This document shows positions 6,046 to 13,467 of a stretch of 13,467 nt of DNA, in pieces; position 1 is the stretch's first letter, and every line of letters begins with the position of its first letter. Origin of the DNA: DASWUD01 sp036401755. GTDB lineage: Bacteria > Pseudomonadota > Gammaproteobacteria > Thiohalomonadales > Thiohalomonadaceae. Position numbers and translations under genes: made by a program. The stretch covers positions 1 through 13,467 of the forward strand of contig DASWUD010000003.1 in NCBI GenBank assembly GCA_036401755.1, given 5' to 3'. The notes beneath the pieces are model-generated. The model saw nothing but the letters and a program-made list of their open reading frames with translations, was not told where the DNA came from and did no database searches.

Positions 6046-6570
6046 ATGAACCAGCACGATGACGATTTTCCCCTTTACGACGGCCCGAGCAAGAGCCAGC
6101 GCAAGCGCGACAGCGCGGCGTTGCAGGAACTGGGTGAAGAGCTGGTCAACATGTCGAAGTCGAAGCTCGCGGCGATCCCGCTCGACGAAGATCTGCGCGA
6201 GGCGATCGCCCTGGCCCAGAGCATCAAGGCCCACGGCGGACGCAAGCGCCAGATCCTCTACATCGGCAAATTGTTGCGCGGTATCGATCCGGCGCCGATC
6301 AAGGAGGCGGTCGCCAAACTTGATCAAACCGATGCCGTGGCCGTGGCACACCTGCACCGGCTGGAGCGCTGGCGCGAGCGACTGCTGAGCGAGGGCAATG
6401 AGGCCCTGACGCAGCTGATGGCAGAGTTCCCCGACGCGGATAGCCAACGTTTACGCCAGCTGATCCGCAACGCCCAGCAGGAACAGACGGCCGGCAAGCC
6501 ACCCAAGTCGGCACGCGAACTGTTCAGGTATCTGCGCGAGCTCGCCGCGGCAGGAAGTGAACGCCCCTAA
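6046..6570 (+). CDS. darP: DarP / YjgA, dual-action ribosomal maturation protein (DUF615)
   Basis: A 174-residue, highly charged, predominantly alpha-helical protein. The family's N-terminal PSKSQRKRDSAALQ motif starts at about residue 14. LQELGEELV, the KAHGGRKRQILYIGKLLR segment and the C-terminal ARELFRYLREL are also typical. In E. coli, DarP (183 residues) binds late 50S ribosomal precursors and promotes peptidyl-transferase centre maturation. Start: ATG 28 bases after the transporter stop, without a clear Shine-Dalgarno (only GGGCAGCG nearby). The 3' end overlaps the stop codon of the convergent antiporter gene. In pseudomonads yjgA lies between tldD and pmbA; here neither is adjacent. 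Confidence 0.95.
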   Translation: MNQHDDDFPLYDGPSKSQRKRDSAALQELGEELVNMSKSKLAAIPLDEDLREAIALAQSIKAHGGRKRQILYIGKLLRGIDPAPIKEAVAKLDQTDAVAVAHLHRLERWRERLLSEGNEALTQLMAEFPDADSQRLRQLIRNAQQEQTAGKPPKSARELFRYLRELAAAGSERP

Positions 6571-7781
6571 TCGCCGGAGCACTGCGCTGGCAACTGCCGA
6601 TAGAGATACTTCAGGAAGAATGGCGCAGCCAGGGTGGTGATGGCGATCACCATGATCATCCCCGCATAGATTTCGTTGCTGAAAATCGCCGCGCTGCGTC
6701 CCAGTTCGGCGAAGATCAATCCCACCTCGCCGCGTGGCACCATGGCGGTACCGATGATGAGCCGCCGGCACCACGACGCGCGCAGCAAAGTGGCGCCACT
6801 CAGCTTGCCGATGATCGCCACGGCGAGCATCGCGGCAGAAAATACCCAGATAAAAGATGAACGCCAATCGATCACATGAAAGTTGAGTGAGAGCCCGACC
6901 AGTACGAAAAAGATCGGCGTAAAGAGATGGATGATGGGACGCATCTGCGTCTCGACGCGCTGGGCGAAGTTGGCGTCATCGGCCAGGGCGATACCAAATG
7001 GCAGGAAGAAGCGGCGTGACAAGGCCAGGCCGGCGGCAAAACCGCCCAGCAGTTCAGGTACGCCCAGCTCGTACGCCAGCCAGGCAAAAAACAGCACCAG
7101 CGAGACGATGGCCACGGGGATGAGGCCGGGGTTATCGCTCTGTTTTTCAACGCGCCGGATGAGCAGCGAGATGAGCTTGGCCAAGGTCGGTGCGATGAGA
7201 AAAAATACCACCACATACAGCGTTATCTTGCCGGCATTGGCCCAGTGGATTTCACCCCCGCGGATGGCAAATTCGTAGAGCAGCGCCAGCAGGATCACCC
7301 CGAGGATGTCGTCGAGTACCGCGGCACCGAGGATCACCTGTCCTTCACTGCTGTGGTGGCGCTTAAGGTCAGTGAGCACGCGCACCGTGATACCGATGCT
7401 GGTGGCGGTGAGCGTTCCGCCGATGAACAGCGCCGTCACCAGCGGCTGTTGAAATAGTGCGTATGCCAGCCCGCTGCCGAGCGCGAAGGGCACCACAAAG
7501 CCGGTAATGGCCACTAGCAGCGACTGGCCGCCGCTGGCAAGCAGCCGCCCCAGATCGCTCTGCAGTCCCACCTCGAACAGCAGCAGAATGATGCCGATCC
7601 CCGCCAGCAGCTGGAGCACGTCGTTGGGAGCAATCCATCCCAGCAGGCTTGGCCCGAGCACCAGCCCGGCGCACAGCTCACCGATCACCGGTGGTATCTG
7701 CAACCGGCTCGCCACCTCTGCAAAAAGACGCGCCGCCAGCAGGATCAACATCAATTGCAAAAAGAAGTGATGTGTCTCCAT
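6567..7781 (-). CDS. CPA2-family cation/proton antiporter, NapA-like, without a regulatory RCK domain
   Basis: A 404-residue membrane protein with about 12-13 predicted helices, a single Na_H_exchanger domain. The helix containing GGTLTATSIGITVRVL (from about residue 121) and the following AAVLDDILGVI with Asp157-Asp158 match the electrogenic DD subgroup exemplified by Thermus NapA; KefB/KefC have a different motif there. KefB/KefC also carry a C-terminal TrkA-N/RCK domain that is absent here, so a Na+/H+ (or K+/H+) antiporter is the best reading. The ATG at 7781 is preferred because it starts the first helix (METHHFFLQLML) and a G-rich AGGGGGG lies just upstream; longer in-frame extensions are arginine-rich and unlike the family. 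It lies 67 bases downstream of the copper protein gene on the same strand. Confidence 0.93.
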   Translation of the reverse strand: METHHFFLQLMLILLAARLFAEVASRLQIPPVIGELCAGLVLGPSLLGWIAPNDVLQLLAGIGIILLLFEVGLQSDLGRLLASGGQSLLVAITGFVVPFALGSGLAYALFQQPLVTALFIGGTLTATSIGITVRVLTDLKRHHSSEGQVILGAAVLDDILGVILLALLYEFAIRGGEIHWANAGKITLYVVVFFLIAPTLAKLISLLIRRVEKQSDNPGLIPVAIVSLVLFFAWLAYELGVPELLGGFAAGLALSRRFFLPFGIALADDANFAQRVETQMRPIIHLFTPIFFVLVGLSLNFHVIDWRSSFIWVFSAAMLAVAIIGKLSGATLLRASWCRRLIIGTAMVPRGEVGLIFAELGRSAAIFSNEIYAGMIMVIAITTLAAPFFLKYLYRQLPAQCSGD

Positions 7782-7826
7782 GCGCCCCCCTGGTGTTATG
7801 TGCATGAGCGGCACGCACATAGTGTA

Positions 7827-7841
7827 GCCCGCCAGGCGGGC
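7827..7841. repeat. 15-base palindrome between copper protein and antiporter genes
   Basis: GCCCGCC-A-GGCGGGC is a perfect inverted repeat with a one-base centre, 8 bases after the copper protein stop. As RNA it could fold only with a larger loop, and no T tract follows on either strand, so I do not call it a terminator. It could be a protein-binding palindrome or chance. Confidence 0.4.
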
Positions 7842-7848
7842 GGCACAC

Positions 7849-8337
7849 CTACGCCAGAAAGGCCTTGCACTCCTTGATGCATTCGGCACAGGCCTCTGCG
7901 CACGCCTTGCACTCGGCATGTTTCGTTTCGTGCTTGCGGCACTCCTTCTCGCAATCCTGCGCGACACTCATGCAGAGTTGCACCATCGTCTGGAGATGGC
8001 GTGAGTCATAGGCCGCCAGCTTGGTCAGTGCATCACAGGTGGCCAGCATCTCCTGTACCGAATCGGCACACCCTGCCAGCGAGGTATCACCGCTCTTGAA
8101 CAGCTCGATGCAGTGGTGGCTGCAGGCATCGCCCGTCTTGATGCACGCCAGGGCGCTATCGATGAGACGGCCGCGGCCATCGTCGCTGGCATGGTGGTGG
8201 TGCTCATGGGCACTGGTGGCCGCCAACGCTTGTTGTGTCATGCCCAGGGCCGCCAGTGCAGCGATCCCCCCCGCCCCTTTCAACAATGTGCGGCGCGAGG
8301 TGGTCAGCGTGGTGCTGGAAGCTAGTCTCTTATTCAT
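7849..8337 (-). CDS. Tat-exported four-helix-bundle copper storage protein, Csp1 type
   Basis: A 162-residue protein with a twin-arginine signal (SRRTLLK, residues 14-20, then a hydrophobic stretch to ALA at 37-39). The mature part opens with a histidine cluster (His44, His46-49). It contains 13 cysteines at 65, 72, 76, 90, 101, 122, 129, 133, 143, 146, 150, 153 and 157, at spacings that would line the inside of helices. This matches Csp1, whose 13 cysteines per subunit fill a four-helix bundle with Cu(I). The role would be copper storage or detoxification outside the cytoplasm, after folded export. A strong ribosome binding site (AAGGAG, eight bases upstream) fixes the start. No CueR-type operator was recognised upstream. 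Alternative label: DUF326-family protein. Confidence 0.93.
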   Translation of the reverse strand: MNKRLASSTTLTTSRRTLLKGAGGIAALAALGMTQQALAATSAHEHHHHASDDGRGRLIDSALACIKTGDACSHHCIELFKSGDTSLAGCADSVQEMLATCDALTKLAAYDSRHLQTMVQLCMSVAQDCEKECRKHETKHAECKACAEACAECIKECKAFLA

Positions 8338-8416
8338 TTCACGTTCTCCTTGTTCAATATTGTTTGTGGTTGAAACGACATGAAAATGTTAGGGGCATTG
8401 CCCGCGTGGCTCGGTA

Positions 8417-8448
8417 ACAAAAAAGGCCGCCCTTGCGGGAGCGGCCTT
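8417..8448 (-). terminator. Intrinsic terminator after the nitrilase-family gene
   Basis: Read on the minus strand, AAGGCCGC (8448-8441) pairs with GCGGCCTT (8430-8423), with an extra CC/GG pair nearer the loop, then a run of six or more T residues ending near 8419. It begins 26 bases after the nitrilase stop codon and separates that operon from the copper protein gene. The plus strand shows no T tract. Confidence 0.9.
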
Positions 8449-8473
8449 GGTGTTCCGCAACGCCCACCAGCGC

Positions 8474-9310
8474 TTAGCCCTGACTTTGTCCGAGAATACA
8501 GTTGATGCGGCGATGCTCCAGCGCCGGGAAGCTGCGACGGATGTCATTGAGGCGATGCAGGTCGATATCGGCGACCACCACCCCCGAACCGCGCGGTAGA
8601 CGATCCATGACGATGCCCCAGGGATCGACGACCATGCTGTCGCCGTGGGTCTCGCGGCCATTGGCGTGATAGCCGCCCTGGGCGGAGGCGATCACATAAC
8701 TGAGATTTTCGATGGCACGGGCACGCACCAGCGCCTCCCAGTGGGCACGGCCGGTAAGGGCGGTGAAGGCGGACGGCAGCGCGAGGATCTCGACCTGCTC
8801 CTGCACCATGCGGCGAAACAGCTCGGGGAAGCGCAGGTCGTAGCAGATGGCCAGGCCCAGCCGGCCGACCGGGGTGTCGAGCACCACCACATCGCCCCCC
8901 GATTCGATGGTGGCCGATTCGTTGTAGTGCTCACCGCTCTCGGTGAGCAACACATCGAACAGGTGGATCTTGTCGTAGCGAGCGACACGCTTTCCCTTGT
9001 CGTTATAGACCAGGCAGGCCGCATTCACCTTGGCTGGATCGCGCGCCGCCATGGGGATGGTCCCCCCCACCAGCCAGATGCCGTAACGGGCCGAAACCTC
9101 GGCGAGAAAGTTCTGCATCGGCCCCTTGCCGTCGCTCTCACGCACCTTGACCTTGTCGTATTCGGTCATCCCCATGAGGGCGAAGTTTTCCGGAAGCACC
9201 ACCAGCTTGGCGCCCGCCTTGGCGGCCCGCGCGATGAGTCGCTCCGCCTCCAGCAGGTTGGCGTTGACGTTGGGCCCGGAGGCCATCTGGATGGCGGCGA
9301 CACGACTCAC
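8474..9310 (-). CDS. Nitrilase-superfamily carbon-nitrogen hydrolase, Nit1 / deaminated-glutathione amidase-like
   Basis: A 278-residue cytoplasmic amidase. The catalytic triad is visible as Glu41 (LVVLPENFALMG), Lys114 (YDKIHLFDV) and Cys156 (LAICYDLRFPELFR). The ICYDLRFPELFR block together with the C-terminal RRSFPALEHRR is characteristic of the Nit1 branch, whose known members hydrolyse deaminated glutathione as metabolite repair; that substrate is inferred here. The start is a GTG at 9310: AAGGAG lies seven bases upstream, and SRVAAIQM is the expected first beta strand. Upstream codons in frame lack family similarity. In pseudomonads the same gene sits between yhdP and tldD. It is followed by an intrinsic terminator, so it is probably the last gene of the rng-yhdP transcript. 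Confidence 0.95.
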   Translation of the reverse strand: MSRVAAIQMASGPNVNANLLEAERLIARAAKAGAKLVVLPENFALMGMTEYDKVKVRESDGKGPMQNFLAEVSARYGIWLVGGTIPMAARDPAKVNAACLVYNDKGKRVARYDKIHLFDVLLTESGEHYNESATIESGGDVVVLDTPVGRLGLAICYDLRFPELFRRMVQEQVEILALPSAFTALTGRAHWEALVRARAIENLSYVIASAQGGYHANGRETHGDSMVVDPWGIVMDRLPRGSGVVVADIDLHRLNDIRRSFPALEHRRINCILGQSQG

Positions 9311-9354
9311 TCTTTTTCTCCTTCTTAGTGGGGAACACGCCCCGTCGAGTTCGT

Positions 9355-9696
9355 TTAACGGATACGCAATTGCAGCTGATCGAGAGCCTCGCTCCCCGGC
9401 AGCAGGCGGATGCGTGACGACTCGATGCCGAGCGCCACCAGCCACGCTTGCAGCTCGCGCGCCCAGAGGCTGCCGCTATCACCACCAGGGTAGCGGATCT
9501 CCAGCAGCGCCGACTCGCGCGCCTGCAACAGTCGCACCGCCTCCGAGAGGGCTGGATGGCGCAACAGCGACTCGCCGCTACGCGGCTGGGCCCACTCGTC
9601 GGCGGTGATGCGCAGGGGAACCTCGGATGCCCAGAGTGTCATGCTCATGACACACAGCAACAATGCAAACAATTTTTTCAGCATGGGTTTGAGCAT
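9355..9696 (-). CDS. Small secreted hypothetical protein between yhdP and the nitrilase gene
   Basis: A 113-residue protein I do not recognise by name. It opens with a Sec-type signal (MLKKLFALLLCVMSMTLWA, cleavage probably before SEVP), so it is likely periplasmic. The mature part, about 86 residues, has RITADEWAQPRSGESLL, then a predicted beta-alpha-beta-alpha order (ALLEIRYPGG, ARELQAWLVALGI, IRLLPG, LQLRIR). That order faintly recalls OmpA-like peptidoglycan-binding domains but lacks their key residues, so this is only a suggestion. Two ATGs are possible, 9696 and 9684 (109 residues); neither has a clear Shine-Dalgarno. It lies 55 bases after yhdP and 44 bases before the nitrilase GTG, all on one strand, implying co-transcription. 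Confidence 0.72.
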   Translation of the reverse strand: MLKPMLKKLFALLLCVMSMTLWASEVPLRITADEWAQPRSGESLLRHPALSEAVRLLQARESALLEIRYPGGDSGSLWARELQAWLVALGIESSRIRLLPGSEALDQLQLRIR

Positions 9697-9751
9697 ATCA
9701 TCATCGTCGCGCGTGGCACAGGGCAAACGGCGTGTGCAGTCACGCTCCCCT

Positions 9752-12700
9752 TCACTTGTTCTGCGCCGGGGTTTTCTCTTTCGGCTGCTCCAGGCGGTTG
9801 AGCTGCGGATCGTCCCAGCTCCCGGTCACGGAATAGCGGATCATGGTCGCCTTGGCGATATCCTTCTTGAAGAGGCTCTGGAACAGCAGCACCGCCGCGG
9901 CGACCTGTGGTCCCCACGCCAGGGCACTGGTGATGGCGACACTCTCCGATACGTTGGGTATTACGGAGATCACCAGATCGTAATCGCGCCGCACCAGGCC
10001 GGTACGCCCCTCCACCAGCATCCCCGAGGAGGGGGATTTGATATAGAGATTGCTGGTATAGGCATCGCCCCCCCTGATCTGCACATCGCCCTTGATCTCG
10101 TCGAACTGCATCCCCTTGTTAAACAGATCACGAAAATCGAGCGAGAGGCGACGCGGCAGCGCCTGCAGACTGAGCAGACCAAGGATCCGCCCCGCGCCGG
10201 GGTTCACCTCGACCAGCGCCCCATCGGTGAGTTCGACGGAAAACGCCCCCCCGGCACTTGCCCAGGAGAAATCGCTCAACACCCCGGGCCACTCCAACTG
10301 CCCCTTGAGCGTTCCCTTGCCGCGCGTGATCATCGAGGCAAGCCCCAGGGTGTGCAGCATCTGTTCGAGGTTGTCTGAGGTAGCGTTCATCTCCAGATGG
10401 CTGCGCTGCCCTTCACGCCAGTTCACCGCCATGTGGATCTCGTGGTGGGGGCCGGCAAAACGCAGGTCGGGCATCTCCCAGTGGTGGGCGTCGCTGCGGC
10501 TGGTGCCCGTCAATTCGCCCAGGTGCCAGTCATCGTAGGAGAAGTTGCGTATGTGCATATCGAGCGCCGGGAAATTGGCGGGATTCAACGAACCCCCGCT
10601 CTCCGACTTCCTCGCCGAGGCCAGCACCCCCAACCTTTCCATCTGCAGAGTGAAGGGGAGCGGAGTACCGCTGCCACTGCGCTCGGGCAACAGCGGCCGC
10701 CACTGCTCCCAGTCGAACGCCACCAGGCTACCACTGACAAGCCACCCCGCCTTTGCTGGCAACTCGGCACCACCACTGCCGAAATGGAGCGCGGCCCGCT
10801 CCAGCTCCATCTCCTTGCCGGTGAAGGCAAAGCGCGCAGCAAGACGTTCACCATAACGGACGCTGAGCCGTTTGGCCTCCTCTGCACCGAACGCCAGCCG
10901 CACGGCGAGCGGCACCGCCTGTTCGTGGGACTTGCCCAGCGGTGCAGGCAGATCCAGCGCCATTCCCACCAGCGACGAGTGGAACTCCAGCGAGGGATGA
11001 CTCCCCTCGCCGCGTGGCAAATAGAGCAGGCCGCGCCACTCGCTGACACCATCGAGATGCTCCAGTTGCGGCCAGCGCAGTTCGCGACGCAGGACGCCGG
11101 CACTGAATCCGCCACGCGCGCTCACCACCGTGAGCGCCGACTCATCGGTGGCGACGTCGAGCGTCACCGGCGCGTCGAACAGCTCGCCCAACACCCACGC
11201 GGCACTGAACTTGTTGTCGTTGAAGGAGACCTGGCCGTTGAGTTTGCGGAACTCCACCCCATCCCACACCTTCAGCTGGGCATCATGCAGGGTGATCTCC
11301 CCTTCGTAATGGAGCGGTACCTTCTCCTCCATGCTCTTCGACAGGGGCAGGCGCAGGCGCAGTGACAGGTCGCTCTGCCCCGCCGCCGTCATGCCGGTGA
11401 GCGCCTCGCCCATGTGACTGGCCAAGGGGGTCTCGCGCAACAAGCGCAGCACATCATTGGCCGGCGGGGCGGCGCTAAGCGCCACCTCAAGCAGTGGCGC
11501 CTTCAGATCGGCGATAGCGACCGAGGCGTGCTGGGTGGAGGTGCTGAACAGGGTGGCGCTGTGCGGTGTGATCGCCATCCCCTGATTGAGGAACAGAACC
11601 TCACCGCTGAGATTCCCCAGGTGTGGCCACTCATCGGCGAAGTTCAGCTCAACCCCTTCGGCCTTGAAGCGGGTCTCGAAGTGTCCCTGCTGGTCCTCGA
11701 AGGGAAAATCACTGGTCCGGCCATGGAACAGCACGGTACCGCTGCTGGCGCGCCCCTTGATGAAGGCGCCATCGAGCCACTTGACCACCCCCTCGCCCAT
11801 GATTCCCGCTGGCACATAGTGAGGCACCTCTTTCGCCACCCCGTCACGGAAAGCGAGGCGCAAATCGAGATAGGGTTTATGTTGCGGTTCAAACTGCATG
11901 TCGAGTTCGCCGCGGGCAGCGACATCCTTGTTGGTGGCGCTGATTTCCCGCCCCTGCAGATACCATCCCTGTTCCATGCGCCGAATATCAAAGCGTGCGA
12001 GGAGTGTGTCGATATGCAGCGGCGCGCGGAACAGGTGCGGTGCGTCGAAGGCAACAGCGGCGCTGTTCAACACGATTTCGCCGCCGCGGTTATCGGCACG
12101 CCAGCTCCCACTGAGGCCATCGAAGCCCGGCAGCGTCTGTCTGGCATTTGTGCCCAGCGCCGTGAACTCTCCCTGACTGGTGAAGTCGCCAGCGGCGGTC
12201 CGCTCCACCCTCAGCTGGTGCAACTGGCCACGCGGCGCGAGTGCCTGCAAAAGCTCCAACTGCGTATCAGAGAGTAGCGGAACATGGAGTGCAACCGCCC
12301 CCAGCGCCTTCAGGTCGAGCTGATCCGCCATCAGCAGATCGGCAGACGCGCCATGCGTCAGATGCAGGCGACTGGTCTGGCGTGGTTCATTACCGAGCGC
12401 CAGCAGCAGGCGTTGCAGGTCGAGCTCCCACCCCTCGTCACGGCGCTGCCACAGCAGCTCGCCAGAAAACTCCTTTACCGTGGCGGTGGGCCGCCCGGCC
12501 GTTTGCAGGCGCGCATCGCGCAGCACAAAGCGCCCTTCACTGCGCACTGGTGCCCCCTCATCCCACTTGCTCCACAACTCGGCACTGATCTCGCCCGTCT
12601 TGATAGGCAGCGATGTCGTCTCCGTGGTGAGCAGCGGCAGCCAGAAGAGCGGGCGCAGGGCGTCGGCCTTTGCGTAGATGGCACCGCCCCACGCAGTGCC

Positions 12701-13366
12701 GTCGAGGGGATTGCCGTGCAGATCGAGCGCCACCTTCAAGGTTTTGCCTCCCCCTTCGGGAAGGGCCACCGAGGCGTTGAGACGGTGGCGCTGGTCGGTG
12801 TTGAGCAGTTCGAAATCCACATGTTCGAAACGCAGTGCGCGGGCGCGCTGCTCATCGCGCCACACCAGCGTGCTATCGTGCAGCGCCAACCGCCCCTGTG
12901 CCAGCAACCAACTGCCGAGCGCAGTGGGATCGGCTGGCGTTGCTCCCTGTGATGCCATAATGGCGAGTCCCTCGACAGTGAAGCCGCCATCGACACGCCG
13001 CACTACCGCCAGTTGCGCCCCCGTCACCACCAGCTCACTCAACACCGGAGAGAGGTGACGCAGTGAGGCGAAGAGATCCAGTCCGATGCGCAGCTCCCCG
13101 ACGCGGGCAAGGGAATCACCAGCGGGCGACTTGAGGGTGACCTGGCGCAGAATTATCGAAGGGGTCAGCCCCACCAGGCGGGCGTCAAAACGTTCGATGG
13201 CGACCGGTTGCCCCAAATAGGCGCTGACCCTTGCTTCGATGGTTGCGCGATAGCCATCGAGATGGGGCAGCAAGGCGCGCGCCGCACTCACCGCCACGGC
13301 CAACAGGATGATGAGGAGGGCCGTGGCGGTCCAGAGATAGCGGAGAGGGTGCCAAAGGAGTTTCAT
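9752..13366 (-). CDS. yhdP: YhdP-family AsmA-like protein (bridge-like lipid transport to the outer membrane)
   Basis: A 1204-residue protein with one N-terminal membrane anchor (about residues 10-32, LWTATALLIILLAVAVSAA) followed by a very long beta-rich periplasmic part of alternating short strands, as in AsmA/YhdP/TamB proteins. The N-terminal EARVSAYLGQPVAIERFDARLVGL and the C-terminal block with GRILGLLSLQALPRRLSLDFRDLF, GMLVEGRTGLVRRDYD and IRYSVTGSWDDP are strongly family-like. E. coli YhdP (1266 residues) supports phospholipid movement to the outer membrane together with TamB and YdbH. The start at 13366 leaves 13 bases after the rng stop with no obvious Shine-Dalgarno, so translational coupling is likely. 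It is the usual neighbour of rng. The long frames visible on the opposite strand are composition effects. Confidence 0.95.
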   Translation of the reverse strand: MKLLWHPLRYLWTATALLIILLAVAVSAARALLPHLDGYRATIEARVSAYLGQPVAIERFDARLVGLTPSIILRQVTLKSPAGDSLARVGELRIGLDLFASLRHLSPVLSELVVTGAQLAVVRRVDGGFTVEGLAIMASQGATPADPTALGSWLLAQGRLALHDSTLVWRDEQRARALRFEHVDFELLNTDQRHRLNASVALPEGGGKTLKVALDLHGNPLDGTAWGGAIYAKADALRPLFWLPLLTTETTSLPIKTGEISAELWSKWDEGAPVRSEGRFVLRDARLQTAGRPTATVKEFSGELLWQRRDEGWELDLQRLLLALGNEPRQTSRLHLTHGASADLLMADQLDLKALGAVALHVPLLSDTQLELLQALAPRGQLHQLRVERTAAGDFTSQGEFTALGTNARQTLPGFDGLSGSWRADNRGGEIVLNSAAVAFDAPHLFRAPLHIDTLLARFDIRRMEQGWYLQGREISATNKDVAARGELDMQFEPQHKPYLDLRLAFRDGVAKEVPHYVPAGIMGEGVVKWLDGAFIKGRASSGTVLFHGRTSDFPFEDQQGHFETRFKAEGVELNFADEWPHLGNLSGEVLFLNQGMAITPHSATLFSTSTQHASVAIADLKAPLLEVALSAAPPANDVLRLLRETPLASHMGEALTGMTAAGQSDLSLRLRLPLSKSMEEKVPLHYEGEITLHDAQLKVWDGVEFRKLNGQVSFNDNKFSAAWVLGELFDAPVTLDVATDESALTVVSARGGFSAGVLRRELRWPQLEHLDGVSEWRGLLYLPRGEGSHPSLEFHSSLVGMALDLPAPLGKSHEQAVPLAVRLAFGAEEAKRLSVRYGERLAARFAFTGKEMELERAALHFGSGGAELPAKAGWLVSGSLVAFDWEQWRPLLPERSGSGTPLPFTLQMERLGVLASARKSESGGSLNPANFPALDMHIRNFSYDDWHLGELTGTSRSDAHHWEMPDLRFAGPHHEIHMAVNWREGQRSHLEMNATSDNLEQMLHTLGLASMITRGKGTLKGQLEWPGVLSDFSWASAGGAFSVELTDGALVEVNPGAGRILGLLSLQALPRRLSLDFRDLFNKGMQFDEIKGDVQIRGGDAYTSNLYIKSPSSGMLVEGRTGLVRRDYDLVISVIPNVSESVAITSALAWGPQVAAAVLLFQSLFKKDIAKATMIRYSVTGSWDDPQLNRLEQPKEKTPAQNK

Positions 13367-13379
13367 GCGGGTGGCGTGG

Positions 13380-13467
13380 CTACATCAGCACCACGTCGAA
13401 CTGCTCTTGGCTATACATCGACTCCACCTGGAACTTGATGGAGCAGCCGATGAACTCCTCCAGTTCG
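13380..13467 (-). CDS. rng: Ribonuclease G, C-terminal end (gene continues beyond window)
   Basis: Only the last 28 codons are present. They read as ELEEFIGCSIKFQVESMY followed by SQEQFDVVLM and a TAG stop at 13380-13382. The ending QVES(M/L)Y(S/T)QEQ(F/Y)DVVLM is that of RNase G (CafA), the single-strand endonuclease that matures the 16S rRNA 5' end. The position directly before yhdP agrees with the maf-rng-yhdP order of enterics and pseudomonads. The catalytic S1 and DNase-like domains are outside the window. Confidence 0.92.
   Translation of the reverse strand, partial: ELEEFIGCSIKFQVESMYSQEQFDVVLM

Noticed and set aside
8338..8416. Possible copper-responsive (CueR/CopY-like) operator upstream of the copper storage gene.
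   Set aside because: The only palindrome seen, GGGC-ATT-GCCC, is short and unlike the CueR consensus; candidate -35/-10 boxes have poor spacing.
9752..13366. Several long open frames on the plus strand opposite yhdP, and similar ones opposite ptsI, mgtE and the nitrilase gene.
   Set aside because: They are shadows caused by strong GC bias at third codon positions; their translations are low-complexity or unlike known proteins, while the minus- or plus-strand partner is a clear family member.

Overview
The window is GC-rich chromosomal DNA, densely coding, and almost certainly from a gammaproteobacterium. The gene orders rapZ / EIIA-Man / HPr / EI and rng-yhdP-(small gene)-nitrilase point there, as does a DarP (YjgA) protein. 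A Chromatiales-like or sulfur-oxidiser relative is my guess; I see no lineage-diagnostic gene.

Left block (1-2899, + strand): the 3' end of rapZ, then a mannose-type EIIA, HPr and enzyme I. The first three are joined by 4-base ATGA overlaps. No sugar permease is in view, so this looks like a regulatory phosphotransferase chain. Exactly at the ptsI stop codon sits a 175-bp MITE-like element (2908-3082) with perfect 17-bp terminal inverted repeats and a 10-bp target duplication. A mostly featureless gap to 3375 follows.

Middle block (3376-6570, + strand): mgtE (Mg2+ channel), then a roughly 190-base leader before an EamA/DMT transporter gene, then darP. The leader is the most interesting part of the window. 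It has a consensus -35 box, a 34-codon upstream reading frame, and four segments able to form mutually exclusive 1:2, 2:3 and 3:4 helices. Helix 3:4 is a strong intrinsic terminator immediately before the transporter's ribosome binding site. This is the architecture of a transcription attenuator or riboswitch.

Right block (6567-13467, - strand): a NapA-like cation/proton antiporter that overlaps darP tail to tail, and a Tat-exported Csp1-type copper-storage protein with 13 cysteines. Then come a nitrilase-superfamily amidase with its own terminator, a small secreted protein, the AsmA-like giant yhdP and the 3' end of rng (RNase G). Reading in the direction of transcription, rng, yhdP, the small gene and the nitrilase probably form one unit. 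The copper-storage and antiporter genes lie beyond its terminator, where related genomes often carry tldD.
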